NCBI GenBank assembly: GCA_039621445.1
Contig: CP154954.1
Location: 64,066,046 to 64,130,045, forward strand
DNA from: Euglena gracilis
Taxonomy: Eukaryota > Euglenida > Euglenophyceae > Euglenales
Reading direction: 5' to 3'
DNA length: 64,000 nt
The notes beneath the pieces were generated by a model. That model saw only the letters and a list, made by a program, of their open reading frames with translations. It was not told the DNA's origin and searched no databases. The position numbers and the translations under genes are program-made. Below, piece after piece: positions 49,409 to 58,737 of the stretch (positions within the stretch are counted from its first letter, which is position 1; each line of letters begins with the position of its first letter).

Positions 49409-49802
49409 AACCCCCCCCACTTACTAACCCCCCCCCCCACTTACTAACCCCCCCCCACTTACTAACCCCCCCCTCGGGCCAACCAACCAAACCGGGACTT
49501 ATAAACCCCCCCTTCGGGGAAGGAAAATGAAAGCCGCCGGGGCCGATTTTTTTGGCCTCAAACCACCCAAAAACTGATTTTTGGCCCTTTTTTTGAGATC
49601 GACCATCATCAAAAATGCCATTTTTGACCAAATTTACCAAAAATTGCCATTTTGGGGGGGTTTCGGGGTCATTTTTGGGGTTCGGATTTTCACCAACAAT
49701 TCCGGGACTTATAAACCCCCCCCCCACTTACTAACCCCCCCCTTCGGCCGACCAACCAAACCGGATCCTACTAACCCCGGGGGGTTTATAAGTGGGGGGG
49801 TT
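49409..49802. repeat. Dispersed ~390-bp repeat (R390), copy 2, inserted in gag
   Basis: Close match to 10,497-10,889. Left end: repeated CCCCCACTTACTAA; right end: GGGGGGTTTATAAGTGGGGGG. Gag coding stops at GQ just left of it and resumes as QSAFQTHATS just right of it. ACA occurs on both sides, a possible 3-bp target duplication. Non-coding and non-autonomous. Confidence 0.82.
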
Positions 49803-50682
49803 ACAGTCCGCCTTCCAAACGCATGCCACCTCGGGAATCCCTGCGGGTGCGGTTAATGCGTTGCAAAAACCACCCATGTCACCAAGATCACCCACCACGG
49901 GATCGAAAACGCGGAATCAGCGTTCTTCGGACCAGGGCACGGATAAACTGTGCTTTTTGTGCAACAAATCTGGTCACATGTCTCGGGAATGCCCGAATCC
50001 CGATGCGCGAAAGCGTATTGGAAGCCCAAGGGGCTCGACCTCCTCACGGGGATCGGGTTCCTCGGCGTTTTCACGTCAATCGGGGGTTTCACGATCTTCG
50101 GAGAACCGCTTTAGCTGTAGTAGGCCCAAGTCACCATCACGTGATGGTCGGGAAACCCGTCCTTCTCGCGGTCGGTCACCTGGACCCCCTACCCGAAAAC
50201 GGGATTTCAATCGCGAATCCTCACGATCTCGTTCGCGAAGTGGATCATCCTCTTCACGCGAGTCAACGGGGAAACCCCGGTACACCAGTCATGGTCAACG
50301 GGAAACCCGTTCACCACGACGGTTCGACGGAAGAACGGAATACCGTTCCCCCCGTTATGCGGAATCCCGCCACAAATCCCGTTGTTCACTTTGCGGTTCC
50401 AAAGATCACCACTCATCCAAATGTCCCAGATCTCGTTCCCCCCGGCCCGGCTACGGAAATCGCGGTAAGCGCCGCGAGGACCGTGGTAACTCCTCCAACC
50501 GGCAAAAAGTCGGTTTCAATATATCTTGCTTGGAGGAGGACACCCCGGCTTCGGGCAGGGAGGCGGATGATACCTCGGACGGGGAATTTAATTATGCCCG
50601 AATGGCGGTGCGCTCATTAAATTCCATCTATTCCACCAAAAAGTCCGTTGCCGGCTATGCGGCCGGTTCGGACTTGGAGTAG
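49792..50682 (+). CDS. Nucleocapsid part of gag: two zinc knuckles and an RS-rich linker
   Basis: After the R390 insert the frame gives the knuckle CFLCNKSGHMSREC (about 49,950) and a long Ser/Arg/Pro-rich stretch full of RS, SR and RETR motifs. A second knuckle, CSLCGSKDHHSSKC, lies at about 50,385; both are CX2CX4HX4C. It should bind and package the element RNA. The acidic end (ISCLEEDTPASG) reaches TAG at 50,680. The RS-rich linker is unusual for a gypsy nucleocapsid and contains AAA-loop hairpins. Confidence 0.85.
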   Translation: MGGLQSAFQTHATSGIPAGAVNALQKPPMSPRSPTTGSKTRNQRSSDQGTDKLCFLCNKSGHMSRECPNPDARKRIGSPRGSTSSRGSGSSAFSRQSGVSRSSENRFSCSRPKSPSRDGRETRPSRGRSPGPPTRKRDFNRESSRSRSRSGSSSSRESTGKPRYTSHGQRETRSPRRFDGRTEYRSPRYAESRHKSRCSLCGSKDHHSSKCPRSRSPRPGYGNRGKRREDRGNSSNRQKVGFNISCLEEDTPASGREADDTSDGEFNYARMAVRSLNSIYSTKKSVAGYAAGSDLE

Positions 50683-50750
50683 GGGAGCCCGAGGTCCGAG
50701 GGCACGGACCTCTGGGCTGATGAACAGATGGAGGTAAGACCTGATCAACC

Positions 50751-53700
50751 TTGCCCCCCCTGCCCATCCGCCTTCACGGTCAGTACCCGGAATTATTTCG
50801 GGTCTCCTACCCCCCACTCCACATTTCTGCTCGGAATGCTGAGCAAAGTAGGAAAGGGTTCATGGGAGAGCTGGCATGCAAACGTATTTCCGCCAGACCC
50901 TTCACTTTGCGTACCACCAAGGAATTACTTGTCCAAGCAGAAATCCGCATTCAAAATTTATCCACTAAAGTTAAAATTCTCATTGACACTGGTTTTCGCA
51001 TTGCACTGCTGTTTCGGTTGGGGTTGATACCGACCCCGCTCTTGGTAAGCGCCAAGAAACCGATCAAAATTACCACCTCGGATAACACCCACATGTGTGG
51101 TGGTGATTTGGGATGTTTGCTCGAGATACTCTTGCCCATCATTCCGAAGAATCACTCACAACCCCCACAATTACAACATTTCACCAATATTTGGGGTTAC
51201 GAGCCCGGAATTCACGGGTCTGACGTAATTTTGGGATACCCATGTTTACGCCAGTACCGATTGGTTGTGGATTGCCACTCCCACGGTTTGCGCACAGCAC
51301 CCACCACTTCATTGACAGCCAAACCACCATCACCGTTGGCATCCGCCATGAGGACCACCACTTTTTCAACGCCGTTACCCACAATGGCAACACCGTTATC
51401 CCCCACACCAACAACCGTTTTCCACACCCGGGGTACGGAGAAAGCCTCCCCCCTGCCCAATGACACACCAACATGCGTTCCACATGAGGCAGGGCAAGCG
51501 AGTAGCGGTACCCCCGCCGTTTCACTGGGTTACAAGACGAAAGCCCAAAGGCCTGCAGTACGTACGGTGTCGAGTAATCGCCCAGCTACACCACCACTCC
51601 GTTTCCCACCAGTTGTGCCGAATCCAGGCACACCTGTACAAGGCTCACCGGCTAATGCCACCGTCACCCGCTCACACGCACACCCGTCACACCATCACAC
51701 TTCCTTCCAATGTGTGCACTGCAGGAGAATTTCCACCCAATCGGATTTCGATTGTGGATGTTCAGTTGAAAATCCGACACTAATCACTATTCTGAATACG
51801 GAAGCCACAGCCAATAATACACTTGGTTGTAGCCCGCAATGCGCGGAGATACACCGAGTACTCCGACAACGCGGATTAACGTCGTTGTTCGGAAACGAAA
51901 AAAGCGTTATGCCAAATCACCATCCCGAGTACACTTGGTATGAATTTGATGCGGAATGGGGAAACCCCCAACCTGTCCAAACTCCCTTGGGATTATCCCT
52001 TGTGGTAGTGGAAGACAACCCGCATGTTTGTGGATCCATTCATTGCGTTTCTTCACTCCAACCCGGAAATCGGGTGCATGAATACGTGAAACGCGTACGG
52101 AATGCTTTCAATTTTGGTCAATATCGCATTTTGGAACGATGTTTGTCCAAAATCGCGACATTGGCTGATTCTTTTGATTTGGCATTGGAAATCGATGCCT
52201 TTTCATCCAATTCACATGCCCGTTTGCCACGTCATTGGTCACAACACTCCAACGCATTTGATAAATTTTGGGGTGATACGGTGTTATGGATGCACCCTCC
52301 CCCAAAACTTATCGAACGAGCGGCTGGGAAAATTCTGCGGGATGAAGCCCGTGGAGTTATTCTCATACACAACATTCCGGTAGCGGAAATGTTCACCCAA
52401 CTATCGTATGTGTGTTTTCATTGGTGGTATTTACCCACTAATGTACCTATTTTTGAGGATTTTTGTGGTAAAATATTACCACCCTTGCAAGGAATCATTT
52501 TTCGCGTATGTTTCTTTGATGCATTCGGAATGTCCGAATTCGCGGTGCCGAGAAAGCTCGGTAGCCCCAGGGATACCCTGGCGGTTTCCGCAGTCATCGA
52601 AAGTGCAGGTCAGCATCCTAATTCAGCCGAATTCTGTTCGTGGATCACCCGCGAATTTCACGGTGTGCTGGAAAACCCAGTATACGCGTGCGACATCGAC
52701 CCCGCGATACGCGGTCCGTTCGGTGTTTTCAAGATCGAGCTTAAGGATGGAGCCAAACCAATGCACCGGAAATTTTTTCGTTGTTCGGGAGACCGCGAAC
52801 AAGCTCTCAATGAAATGATTGAGAAGCTTATTCAGCACAAGTGGATCGTACCCTCGAAAAGCGAGTGGACATCCCAAGCATTTGTCGTTCCTAAACCCCC
52901 AGACCCCTCAGGTCAGAAGAAATGGAGACTGGTGCTGGATTACCGGTACCTGAACTCCCAAACAAGGGATGATCCCTTCCCGCTCCCCCTGATCGAGGAT
53001 TTGATCACCAGACAATCGGAAAACCGGTTGTGGTCAATTTTCGATCTGGAGGACGGTTTTCACCAAATGCACTTGCACCCGGCCTCCCAACCATACACGG
53101 CATTCGTGACATCCAAGGGTGTGTACCAATGGACGGTACTCCCCATGGGTGTTAAGAATGGTCCAGCCATGTTCCAACGCATGATTCAATGGGTTTTACG
53201 CGACTTACCGTTTGCCATTGTGTACATTGATGATGTGCTGGTGGGAACACCACCACCATCCGCACACTCGAGCGAGGATATCCTCGTCACACACTTCCAC
53301 CATGTTTGTGCGGTATTAACCGCTTTCCAAAAACATGTACTTTTCGCGAAAGGCGCGAAAATGCATTTGTTTCGGATTCTCATAAAATTTTGCGGTCACA
53401 TCCTCAGCAATGGACAGCGGAAAGCTGCTCCGAGTAAACTCGAAGCTATTAAGAAATGGACCCCTGAGGTAATCAAAATGATTACACACCTCAAAGGATT
53501 TTTTGGATTAGCCCAATACTACGCGATTTATATGAAGGACTTCGCGAAAATCGCAGTGCCCCTCACCAAACAGCTCAAAAACCGGGCTGTTGACAACACC
53601 AAAGTCATTTGGGATGACCAAATGCGCGAGGCCCTTGAGAAAATCAAGGTCTTGCTTTTGGAGAATGTTGTCCTCGAAATCGCGGACCCATACAAACCAT

Positions 53701-54200
53701 ACGTGCTGGAAGTCGACAGCAGCGATTACGCTGTTGGCGGAGTTCTTAGCCAGCATAATGCGGCAAATGAGCTCCGACCTGTGGCTTTCTTCAGCAGAAA
53801 GTTACAGGGCGGCGATGAAAAAGGTCAAGTCAAATGGAGTGTACGCGAGAAGGAAACCTACGCAATCGTGCTTATACTCCAGAAATTCCGAAGCTGGGTA
53901 GCCAGCAGCCTCGTCCAGATCCTCGTCAAGACCGACCATGAGAGTCTCCAACACTGGTACACCGAGGATTTGAACAAGGCCATGTCATCGGTCGGAAGGC
54001 GATGCAGATGGCATGAGTTCTTGAGTCAATTCAACCTTGTAGTTATTTATACCCCTGGTCACACACAAAAAGTAGCGGATCCGCTCAGTCGGGCCCCTTG
54101 GTATTACCTTGGAACCCGGATGAGGGAGACGCGACTTTTCATGGAAGTCAGGAAGCTGACGAATACGCATGTCGAAACGACGCTGCGGATAATCTTTTAG
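50751..54200 (+). CDS. pol of the 17-kb element: protease, DIRS-like domain, RT, RNase H
   Basis: A 1,149-codon frame. Aspartic protease ILIDTGFRIALL sits near residue 80 (about 50,985). After a Pro/Thr-rich linker and a Cys-rich patch comes a domain with LEIDAFSSNSHARLP and VLWMHPPPKLIE (52,180-52,320), similar to the post-RNase H domain of the DIRS elements here. Reverse transcriptase then shows FGVFKIELKDG, WRLVLDYRYLN, FDLEDGFHQMHL, LPMGVKNGPAMFQ and catalytic YIDD at 53,224. RNase H has VLEVDSSDYAVGG, REKETYAI, VKTDHESL and HTQKVADPLSR. The integrase continues in another phase after ~54,090. The usual gypsy order is kept, apart from the extra domain. Confidence 0.92.
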   Translation: MPPLPIRLHGQYPELFRVSYPPLHISARNAEQSRKGFMGELACKRISARPFTLRTTKELLVQAEIRIQNLSTKVKILIDTGFRIALLFRLGLIPTPLLVSAKKPIKITTSDNTHMCGGDLGCLLEILLPIIPKNHSQPPQLQHFTNIWGYEPGIHGSDVILGYPCLRQYRLVVDCHSHGLRTAPTTSLTAKPPSPLASAMRTTTFSTPLPTMATPLSPTPTTVFHTRGTEKASPLPNDTPTCVPHEAGQASSGTPAVSLGYKTKAQRPAVRTVSSNRPATPPLRFPPVVPNPGTPVQGSPANATVTRSHAHPSHHHTSFQCVHCRRISTQSDFDCGCSVENPTLITILNTEATANNTLGCSPQCAEIHRVLRQRGLTSLFGNEKSVMPNHHPEYTWYEFDAEWGNPQPVQTPLGLSLVVVEDNPHVCGSIHCVSSLQPGNRVHEYVKRVRNAFNFGQYRILERCLSKIATLADSFDLALEIDAFSSNSHARLPRHWSQHSNAFDKFWGDTVLWMHPPPKLIERAAGKILRDEARGVILIHNIPVAEMFTQLSYVCFHWWYLPTNVPIFEDFCGKILPPLQGIIFRVCFFDAFGMSEFAVPRKLGSPRDTLAVSAVIESAGQHPNSAEFCSWITREFHGVLENPVYACDIDPAIRGPFGVFKIELKDGAKPMHRKFFRCSGDREQALNEMIEKLIQHKWIVPSKSEWTSQAFVVPKPPDPSGQKKWRLVLDYRYLNSQTRDDPFPLPLIEDLITRQSENRLWSIFDLEDGFHQMHLHPASQPYTAFVTSKGVYQWTVLPMGVKNGPAMFQRMIQWVLRDLPFAIVYIDDVLVGTPPPSAHSSEDILVTHFHHVCAVLTAFQKHVLFAKGAKMHLFRILIKFCGHILSNGQRKAAPSKLEAIKKWTPEVIKMITHLKGFFGLAQYYAIYMKDFAKIAVPLTKQLKNRAVDNTKVIWDDQMREALEKIKVLLLENVVLEIADPYKPYVLEVDSSDYAVGGVLSQHNAANELRPVAFFSRKLQGGDEKGQVKWSVREKETYAIVLILQKFRSWVASSLVQILVKTDHESLQHWYTEDLNKAMSSVGRRCRWHEFLSQFNLVVIYTPGHTQKVADPLSRAPWYYLGTRMRETRLFMEVRKLTNTHVETTLRIIF

Positions 54201-55369
54201 ATTCTTTTCCGGTTTCACAACTATTCCTGGTCGCACCAGTGCGTGGAAGGCGCCGACGTGGAAGCACGTCCGGGCCCCGGCGCATTACGCGCACGGAGTC
54301 CCCTTCCCCACTGTTCTTCCGCGAATGGGATTATAGTCGTGATCCGGTGTATGACACCATTGTCAGCAGACTTCGTAATGGCGAAGTGCTGGACAATTCC
54401 ACTCTTTCACCTTTACAGTTGGTTTTTCGCAATGAATCGGGTTACAAATATTGTATCCCCCAGGACCTGGTTGATGATGTGATTTTGTGTTATCACAACC
54501 ATGGTCACCCTGGGGCCCGCAAACCTCTTTCGTTGCTGGGCCGCAGGTATTGCACAACCCTGAGCGAGAAAGAGCTTTACTCACGCTGTTTGCGAATAGC
54601 GCAACGGTGTCAAATTTGTCAAGCCGTAAAACCCCGCAGAGGTACCCCCCCTGGTACGATGGACTTCTTCCCCGTACCCCCTGACATTTTCACATCCCCC
54701 TGCATGGATTTTCTGGAAGTAGAACCGTGCAAAGGAACGGACGACAAAATTTAGGATTACGTTTTTGTTGTCGTCTGTAGGCTGAGTGGGTACATTGTAG
54801 CCATTCCATGCCAGAAGTCAGGGTTGACTGCCCAAAGTTTGGCAACTATATTTTTGGAGAAATGCATTTGCTTAATGGGTTTACCGAATGAAATCGTGAG
54901 TGTTCAAGACCATTTGATTTCAACAAGGTGTTTCACCACTTTGTGCGGTTTACTCGGAATCGAGCAACATTTTTCCATTATATACCGACCCAAAGGCAAT
55001 GGTAGAGCCGAGGCAGCCGTGAAATCCGTCGTGAATATGCTTCGCCTCTCACTGGCTGACTCGTGCAGCAACTGGATATCAGTTCTACCATGGTCTTTGT
55101 TTTATATCAATACCCTGCCAGGGTTGGTTTTACCTCACTCCCCCTATAAATTAGTTTTCGGACGGGACCCTCCGGCCATAGGGGAAGTTCCTTCGGAGAG
55201 ACCCGCCCGAACCAGTGTCAGTTGCGAGACCTGGTTTGCGGAAGTAGAAAATCTACGTTCTGCAGTCCAGAAGGGCATCACTGATATTCATGCAGCAAAA
55301 CGGAAATCGTTTTTGCAGAACTCCAAGTCACCTGTGTATAGTCCCGGTGACCGCGTGTGGTGTGAATAG
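54098..55369 (+). pseudogene. Integrase of the 17-kb element, one amber stop
   Basis: HHCC finger: YHNHGHPG (about 54,492) and CQICQAVKP (about 54,615). Core: MDFLEVEP (about 54,705), IVSVQDHLISTRCF (about 54,893) and IYRPKGNGRAEAAVK (about 54,980), giving the D, D and E positions. A TAG at 54,752 interrupts between the first Asp and the rest; reading resumes in the same frame. The frame ends at 55,369 in DRVWCE, where the next segment is in another phase. It would insert the element's cDNA into chromosomes. Confidence 0.88.
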
Positions 55370-55769
55370 CCGTACTCGCATGCAGTCTTCCAAGCTGGAC
55401 CCCCTCTGGCTCGGCCCCTGTGAAATCCTAGAAAGACTAGGTACCAGCGGGCGTTACAAGGTTGCATTACCGAATGGTGTTGAGGACGTTCATATGGACG
55501 ACTTCAAACCATACCTGTTGCCACCGGATGGGAAACCCATCCCGTGTCTGCACTTCAAACCCCGTTCCAGATTACCTGAGACGGACGACTTTGTAGTCGA
55601 TAAAATTATCGATCACAAAATCGACAAAGGTATGCACCTTTGGAAGGTCCGCTGGAGAGGGTATGGGCCCGAGGAGGACACTTGGGAGCCAGCAACCAGT
55701 TTTGTCCAGCAAGATTGGAAGCTGTGGAACAAGAAACATAACATTGATGTTTCCATGACAAGTTTTTGA
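55290..55769 (+). CDS. Integrase C-terminal segment with chromodomain
   Basis: True coding from about 55,370: KLDPLWLGPCEILERLG, YKVALPNG-EDVHMDDFKPY (the GPY/F-type module), then a chromodomain at about 55,590-55,740. The chromodomain has VVDKIIDHKI, LWKVRWRGYGPEEDTWEP and a closing helix. Chromodomains steer integration of gypsy chromoviruses to marked chromatin. The aromatic and acidic positions look conserved. It ends at TGA 55,767. Confidence 0.9.
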   Translation: MQQNGNRFCRTPSHLCIVPVTACGVNSRTRMQSSKLDPLWLGPCEILERLGTSGRYKVALPNGVEDVHMDDFKPYLLPPDGKPIPCLHFKPRSRLPETDDFVVDKIIDHKIDKGMHLWKVRWRGYGPEEDTWEPATSFVQQDWKLWNKKHNIDVSMTSF

Positions 55770-55930
55770 GAACTCATGGGAAACCCATGTTGTTTTCTCT
55801 TCTTTTTATCATTGATTCTTATCATTCTTTCTTTCCGCAGACTTTTTAGCAAATAATACTCAAGCGGTTACCCTTACCAACTTACAACCACCACCCCAAA
55901 CATCCCACCGTACCGACCCCGGGCTGTATC
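55770..55930 (+). promoter_or_regulatory. Spacer between pol and the 3' module, with a splice-acceptor-like site
   Basis: CATGGG-AAA-CCCATG hairpin at 55,775-55,789, then a T/C-rich run (TTCTCTTCTTTTTATCATTG, then TTCTTTCTTTCCGCAG) ending at AG 55,842. A subgenomic spliced RNA would be one way to express the module. This is a reading of sequence pattern only. Confidence 0.35.
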
Positions 55931-56269
55931 ATGCTGCCCGGTGGAAGGGAGCCAGGCGGAGGACCGCCTTACCACCCCACCACTCACCCTCAACCTGACC
56001 AGTATGCGTACCGATACGGTACACAGCCACCTGCACGGACTGCGGCTCAGGGAAACCCTGAAGCCAGCAGCAGTAGCAGGATGACCTCGATGCCCGCGGA
56101 AGCGCGGCCATCTCAGCCATCAGGCTCTCGTCGCCTCCCACCGTATGCGGGTGTGATTATCCACCGCACGGCGGACGCGATGAGCCGGGTTATGCGTATG
56201 AGCGCAAACCCAGCACCAGACCAACTCACCCAGGCATTGTGGGATGACCACTGCCGTAATGGTTTTTGA
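55931..56269 (+). CDS. Module protein A1, unknown
   Basis: 112 codons from ATG 55,931. The first half is Gly/Pro/Tyr/Gln-rich (GGGPPYHPTTHPQPDQYAYRYG), then a Ser run and a short basic helical end (DAMSRVMRMSANPAPDQL). It ends at TGA in GGT TTT TGA, and A2 continues one base back. The left relative has the same arrangement with a differing T count. No domain recognised. Confidence 0.6.
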   Translation: MLPGGREPGGGPPYHPTTHPQPDQYAYRYGTQPPARTAAQGNPEASSSSRMTSMPAEARPSQPSGSRRLPPYAGVIIHRTADAMSRVMRMSANPAPDQLTQALWDDHCRNGF

Positions 56270-57621
56270 CCATCGCGAATACCCCTCCGGTCCTGTGGTG
56301 TATGTGCCCCCAGGCGACGATGACCGGTCTGGTGTATTATACCGACCCGGACGCGTGGGGATTCGCGGCGGACATTACCATGCGTGACCTGGGCGTGGAA
56401 GTCCCGCCACAGGTCGCACGGCAGGTACCACCAGTTGGCACTTACACCGCACATTTTCGTGCTCACTCCCCCGGATTACCCGAGGAAGAGACAGTGGAAG
56501 CACCTGTCCGGAGTGAACACCCACGTGTGAAAGAAAGTATTTTTCGATCCCCTGAGCGCATGCCCCGGCGGGATTATCCTGCGCAGGAGCCTGTGTCTCA
56601 GTACACCGTCTCTGGGGATTACCCCCAGGAGGCGCCAATGCCACGGGATCAGTACGTGTATCCACCTCAACCCCACCCAACCATACCTGACCCTATCCCA
56701 CGACGTCCTGCGGAGGGAAACCCTCCCCCGACGTCTGACTCTGCCCGAAGCGCTCGTCCGCGGGAAGCCGCGGCAGCGCCTCGTGCGGCACCAGTTCCCC
56801 CGGCACGGGATGAACCCGTTAACCCGTGGACTGGCCGGCCGTTCGAGACTGAGGAGGAGCGTCAACAGTATGAATATGCTGTGACGATCCAACGACAAAT
56901 CGCACGTCGCCCCCCTGTTTCCGCTGGCCAGGGATACCCTGCCCGGGCGGAAATGACACGGGAAGAGCGCCAGCAGTATGATGCTGCTGTGTCGGCTCTC
57001 ACAGGAGTCCCAGCTCCATCACGATCAAGTCAACGCGCACGACAGCGGGACGTGGCTGTGGCGGAAGCGCCTCCAGCACGGCCCACAAGCTCTGCCGCCG
57101 GCAAGCGTGACCGCGGCCCGGAAAATCTGACGCCGCAGCCACAGCGCCGCTCGCCGAGGTCGGAAAATCCGCCCGCGGCGATGCACGTCGACGCTGAGGA
57201 GGAAGCTCCACCAGCGCCAGACGTGACGGCAGAACGGGCACGTCGGGAAACCCGACCATCCCCAGTCGCACCAGTTTACTCGAATCGTGGTGACGCTGAG
57301 CAGGAATTTGCTCGAACGCCAAGCACGGAATCCGTGACTTACCCTGTGTTTACGCCAGAAGACCCAGAATACTGGGATTACTGGGCGACATTCGAATGGC
57401 TGTCTAACACGAAGGGTAAGGGTAAAGGCAAGGGCAAGGGTAAGGGGAAAGGAAAAGGCCAGGAGAAAGGTGGGAAAGCCCCACCTGGCAAAGGCGGAAA
57501 AGCCGCTTGGCCAACTCCAGGTAAAGGCGGAAAATCTGCCGGACCCCTAGCAGGCAAGGGCGGAAAAGCCGCCGAACCTTCGAAAACGAAGGACGATGAC
57601 GTTACGGTAGTATTCACCTAG
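56260..57621 (+). CDS. Module protein A2, Pro-rich with GK repeats, unknown
   Basis: An open frame of ~454 codons with no ATG near its start, consistent with frameshift or spliced expression. It starts with a conserved block, WCMCPQATMTGLVYY and MRDLGVEVPP. A disordered Pro/Glu/Arg/Ala-rich region follows, with two related segments (EEERQQYEYAV and REERQQYDAAV). The end is a KGKGKGKG tract (57,412-57,470) and GKGGK repeats to 57,590. The two Cys-X-Cys residues in the block are kept in the left relative (WCTC). It ends at TAG 57,619, after which protein B follows in the same frame. Basic GK tails suggest nucleic-acid contact, but function is not known. Confidence 0.7.
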   Translation, partial: WFLTIANTPPVLWCMCPQATMTGLVYYTDPDAWGFAADITMRDLGVEVPPQVARQVPPVGTYTAHFRAHSPGLPEEETVEAPVRSEHPRVKESIFRSPERMPRRDYPAQEPVSQYTVSGDYPQEAPMPRDQYVYPPQPHPTIPDPIPRRPAEGNPPPTSDSARSARPREAAAAPRAAPVPPARDEPVNPWTGRPFETEEERQQYEYAVTIQRQIARRPPVSAGQGYPARAEMTREERQQYDAAVSALTGVPAPSRSSQRARQRDVAVAEAPPARPTSSAAGKRDRGPENLTPQPQRRSPRSENPPAAMHVDAEEEAPPAPDVTAERARRETRPSPVAPVYSNRGDAEQEFARTPSTESVTYPVFTPEDPEYWDYWATFEWLSNTKGKGKGKGKGKGKGKGQEKGGKAPPGKGGKAAWPTPGKGGKSAGPLAGKGGKAAEPSKTKDDDVTVVFT

Positions 57622-58737
57622 ATCTGGCCGAAAATCGACGAAGATCTCCGACAGTTTATACACGCAAGCAACGTGATCCACCGACCACCGGATGCGGTGC
57701 TCGAAGTGGTGCAGAATCGTATGTACGATCACTACAAACGTTTTTTCTACAGTTCAGAACTTTATGCGTTTGAGGGATACCCTCATTCGGATGAAATAGT
57801 CCTGGACCGGATGTCCGGTTTCTGGGAGCTGTGGTTCTGGTTGGGATACCCCTGCCAGAACTTCGGCATCTTTACCGACCGAAACGGTCATACGTATGCC
57901 GACTGTTTGGGAACATGTCCTGACGACGAAACGTTCGTAGCACAGTTGAAGGAAATCTTCAACCACATGTATTCCGTCGGAGCACTGGGAATCCAGTGGA
58001 AATATTACCCCCTGCCGGAGAAACTCCAGGCGCAGGCTGCGGTAATGTTCACACGCAACCTCCAAGTATACTTGGACAGCATGTATGGCACGCTGTTCAA
58101 GGTGCTGGACATCGACCTCGCGTACCCCCAGCGGTACAAACTGGAATGCCAGTTTTGCAAGGAAGTTCACATTGCTGACTTCTGGGGTTTCGGAGAACGC
58201 GGAAAACCGCCTCCGACTGCCGAAAGTGCCGGCAGCCAGCCGACCAGGAGATTCCTCCTGCATCAGTGCCGGAATCCCCAGATTGGGACACAAGATCGAA
58301 AGGTGCTGAAACAGCACCGGCAGAAAATATTTCTGCTACAACAGTACTGGCACAGGGCGTGGACTACCTACGTCCTGGAAGTCTACATTTATTTCCTGGA
58401 ACAGATGACCACTGATGTGGATATCCACAGGAAGTGGTTACCTCGGGGATACACCGAGGTGGACGCCAGACCTCATGACCCAGACCGACGCAGGATGAAC
58501 CTGCGGCCGGAATGGGAGCAGGCAGAAAGTGGCCTGCGGGATCACCTGGACACCCAGTTCGAGGATATCCTCGACTGGAAGGAGTTCGAACCTTTCTTCG
58601 CAGCACGCGAGGTAAGCCACACTCGGTATGCGGTCCCATTGCCCGCTTTCCTGGAAGACACAGGAGAGCAGGGTATGGGATGGAACCTTCGATCGCAGTG
58701 GGAAGACCTCTGCCTGATTAACGAGGACGAGCCGTAA
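57622..58737 (+). CDS. Module protein B, conserved unknown domain
   Basis: About 372 codons directly after the A2 stop, same frame. Globular and aromatic-rich: GFWELWFWLGYPCQNFG (about 57,813), a YYPLPEKLQAQAAVMF helix, DIDLAYPQRYKLECQFC, DFWGFG, LHQCRNP, QQYWHRAWTTYVLEVYIYF and FEPFF. The inverted relative at 62.8-64 kb keeps the same landmarks (WHVWFWAGYP, VDIDLRFPQ, SWGFG, LHLCRNP, QQFWSRAGTCQIMEIYYYL, FQPFF). This is therefore a real, selected protein family, not chance coding. I do not recognise it. No signal peptide or clear membrane segment is visible. Ends at TAA 58,735; the relative has no stop here. Confidence 0.8.
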   Translation: MWPKIDEDLRQFIHASNVIHRPPDAVLEVVQNRMYDHYKRFFYSSELYAFEGYPHSDEIVLDRMSGFWELWFWLGYPCQNFGIFTDRNGHTYADCLGTCPDDETFVAQLKEIFNHMYSVGALGIQWKYYPLPEKLQAQAAVMFTRNLQVYLDSMYGTLFKVLDIDLAYPQRYKLECQFCKEVHIADFWGFGERGKPPPTAESAGSQPTRRFLLHQCRNPQIGTQDRKVLKQHRQKIFLLQQYWHRAWTTYVLEVYIYFLEQMTTDVDIHRKWLPRGYTEVDARPHDPDRRRMNLRPEWEQAESGLRDHLDTQFEDILDWKEFEPFFAAREVSHTRYAVPLPAFLEDTGEQGMGWNLRSQWEDLCLINEDEP

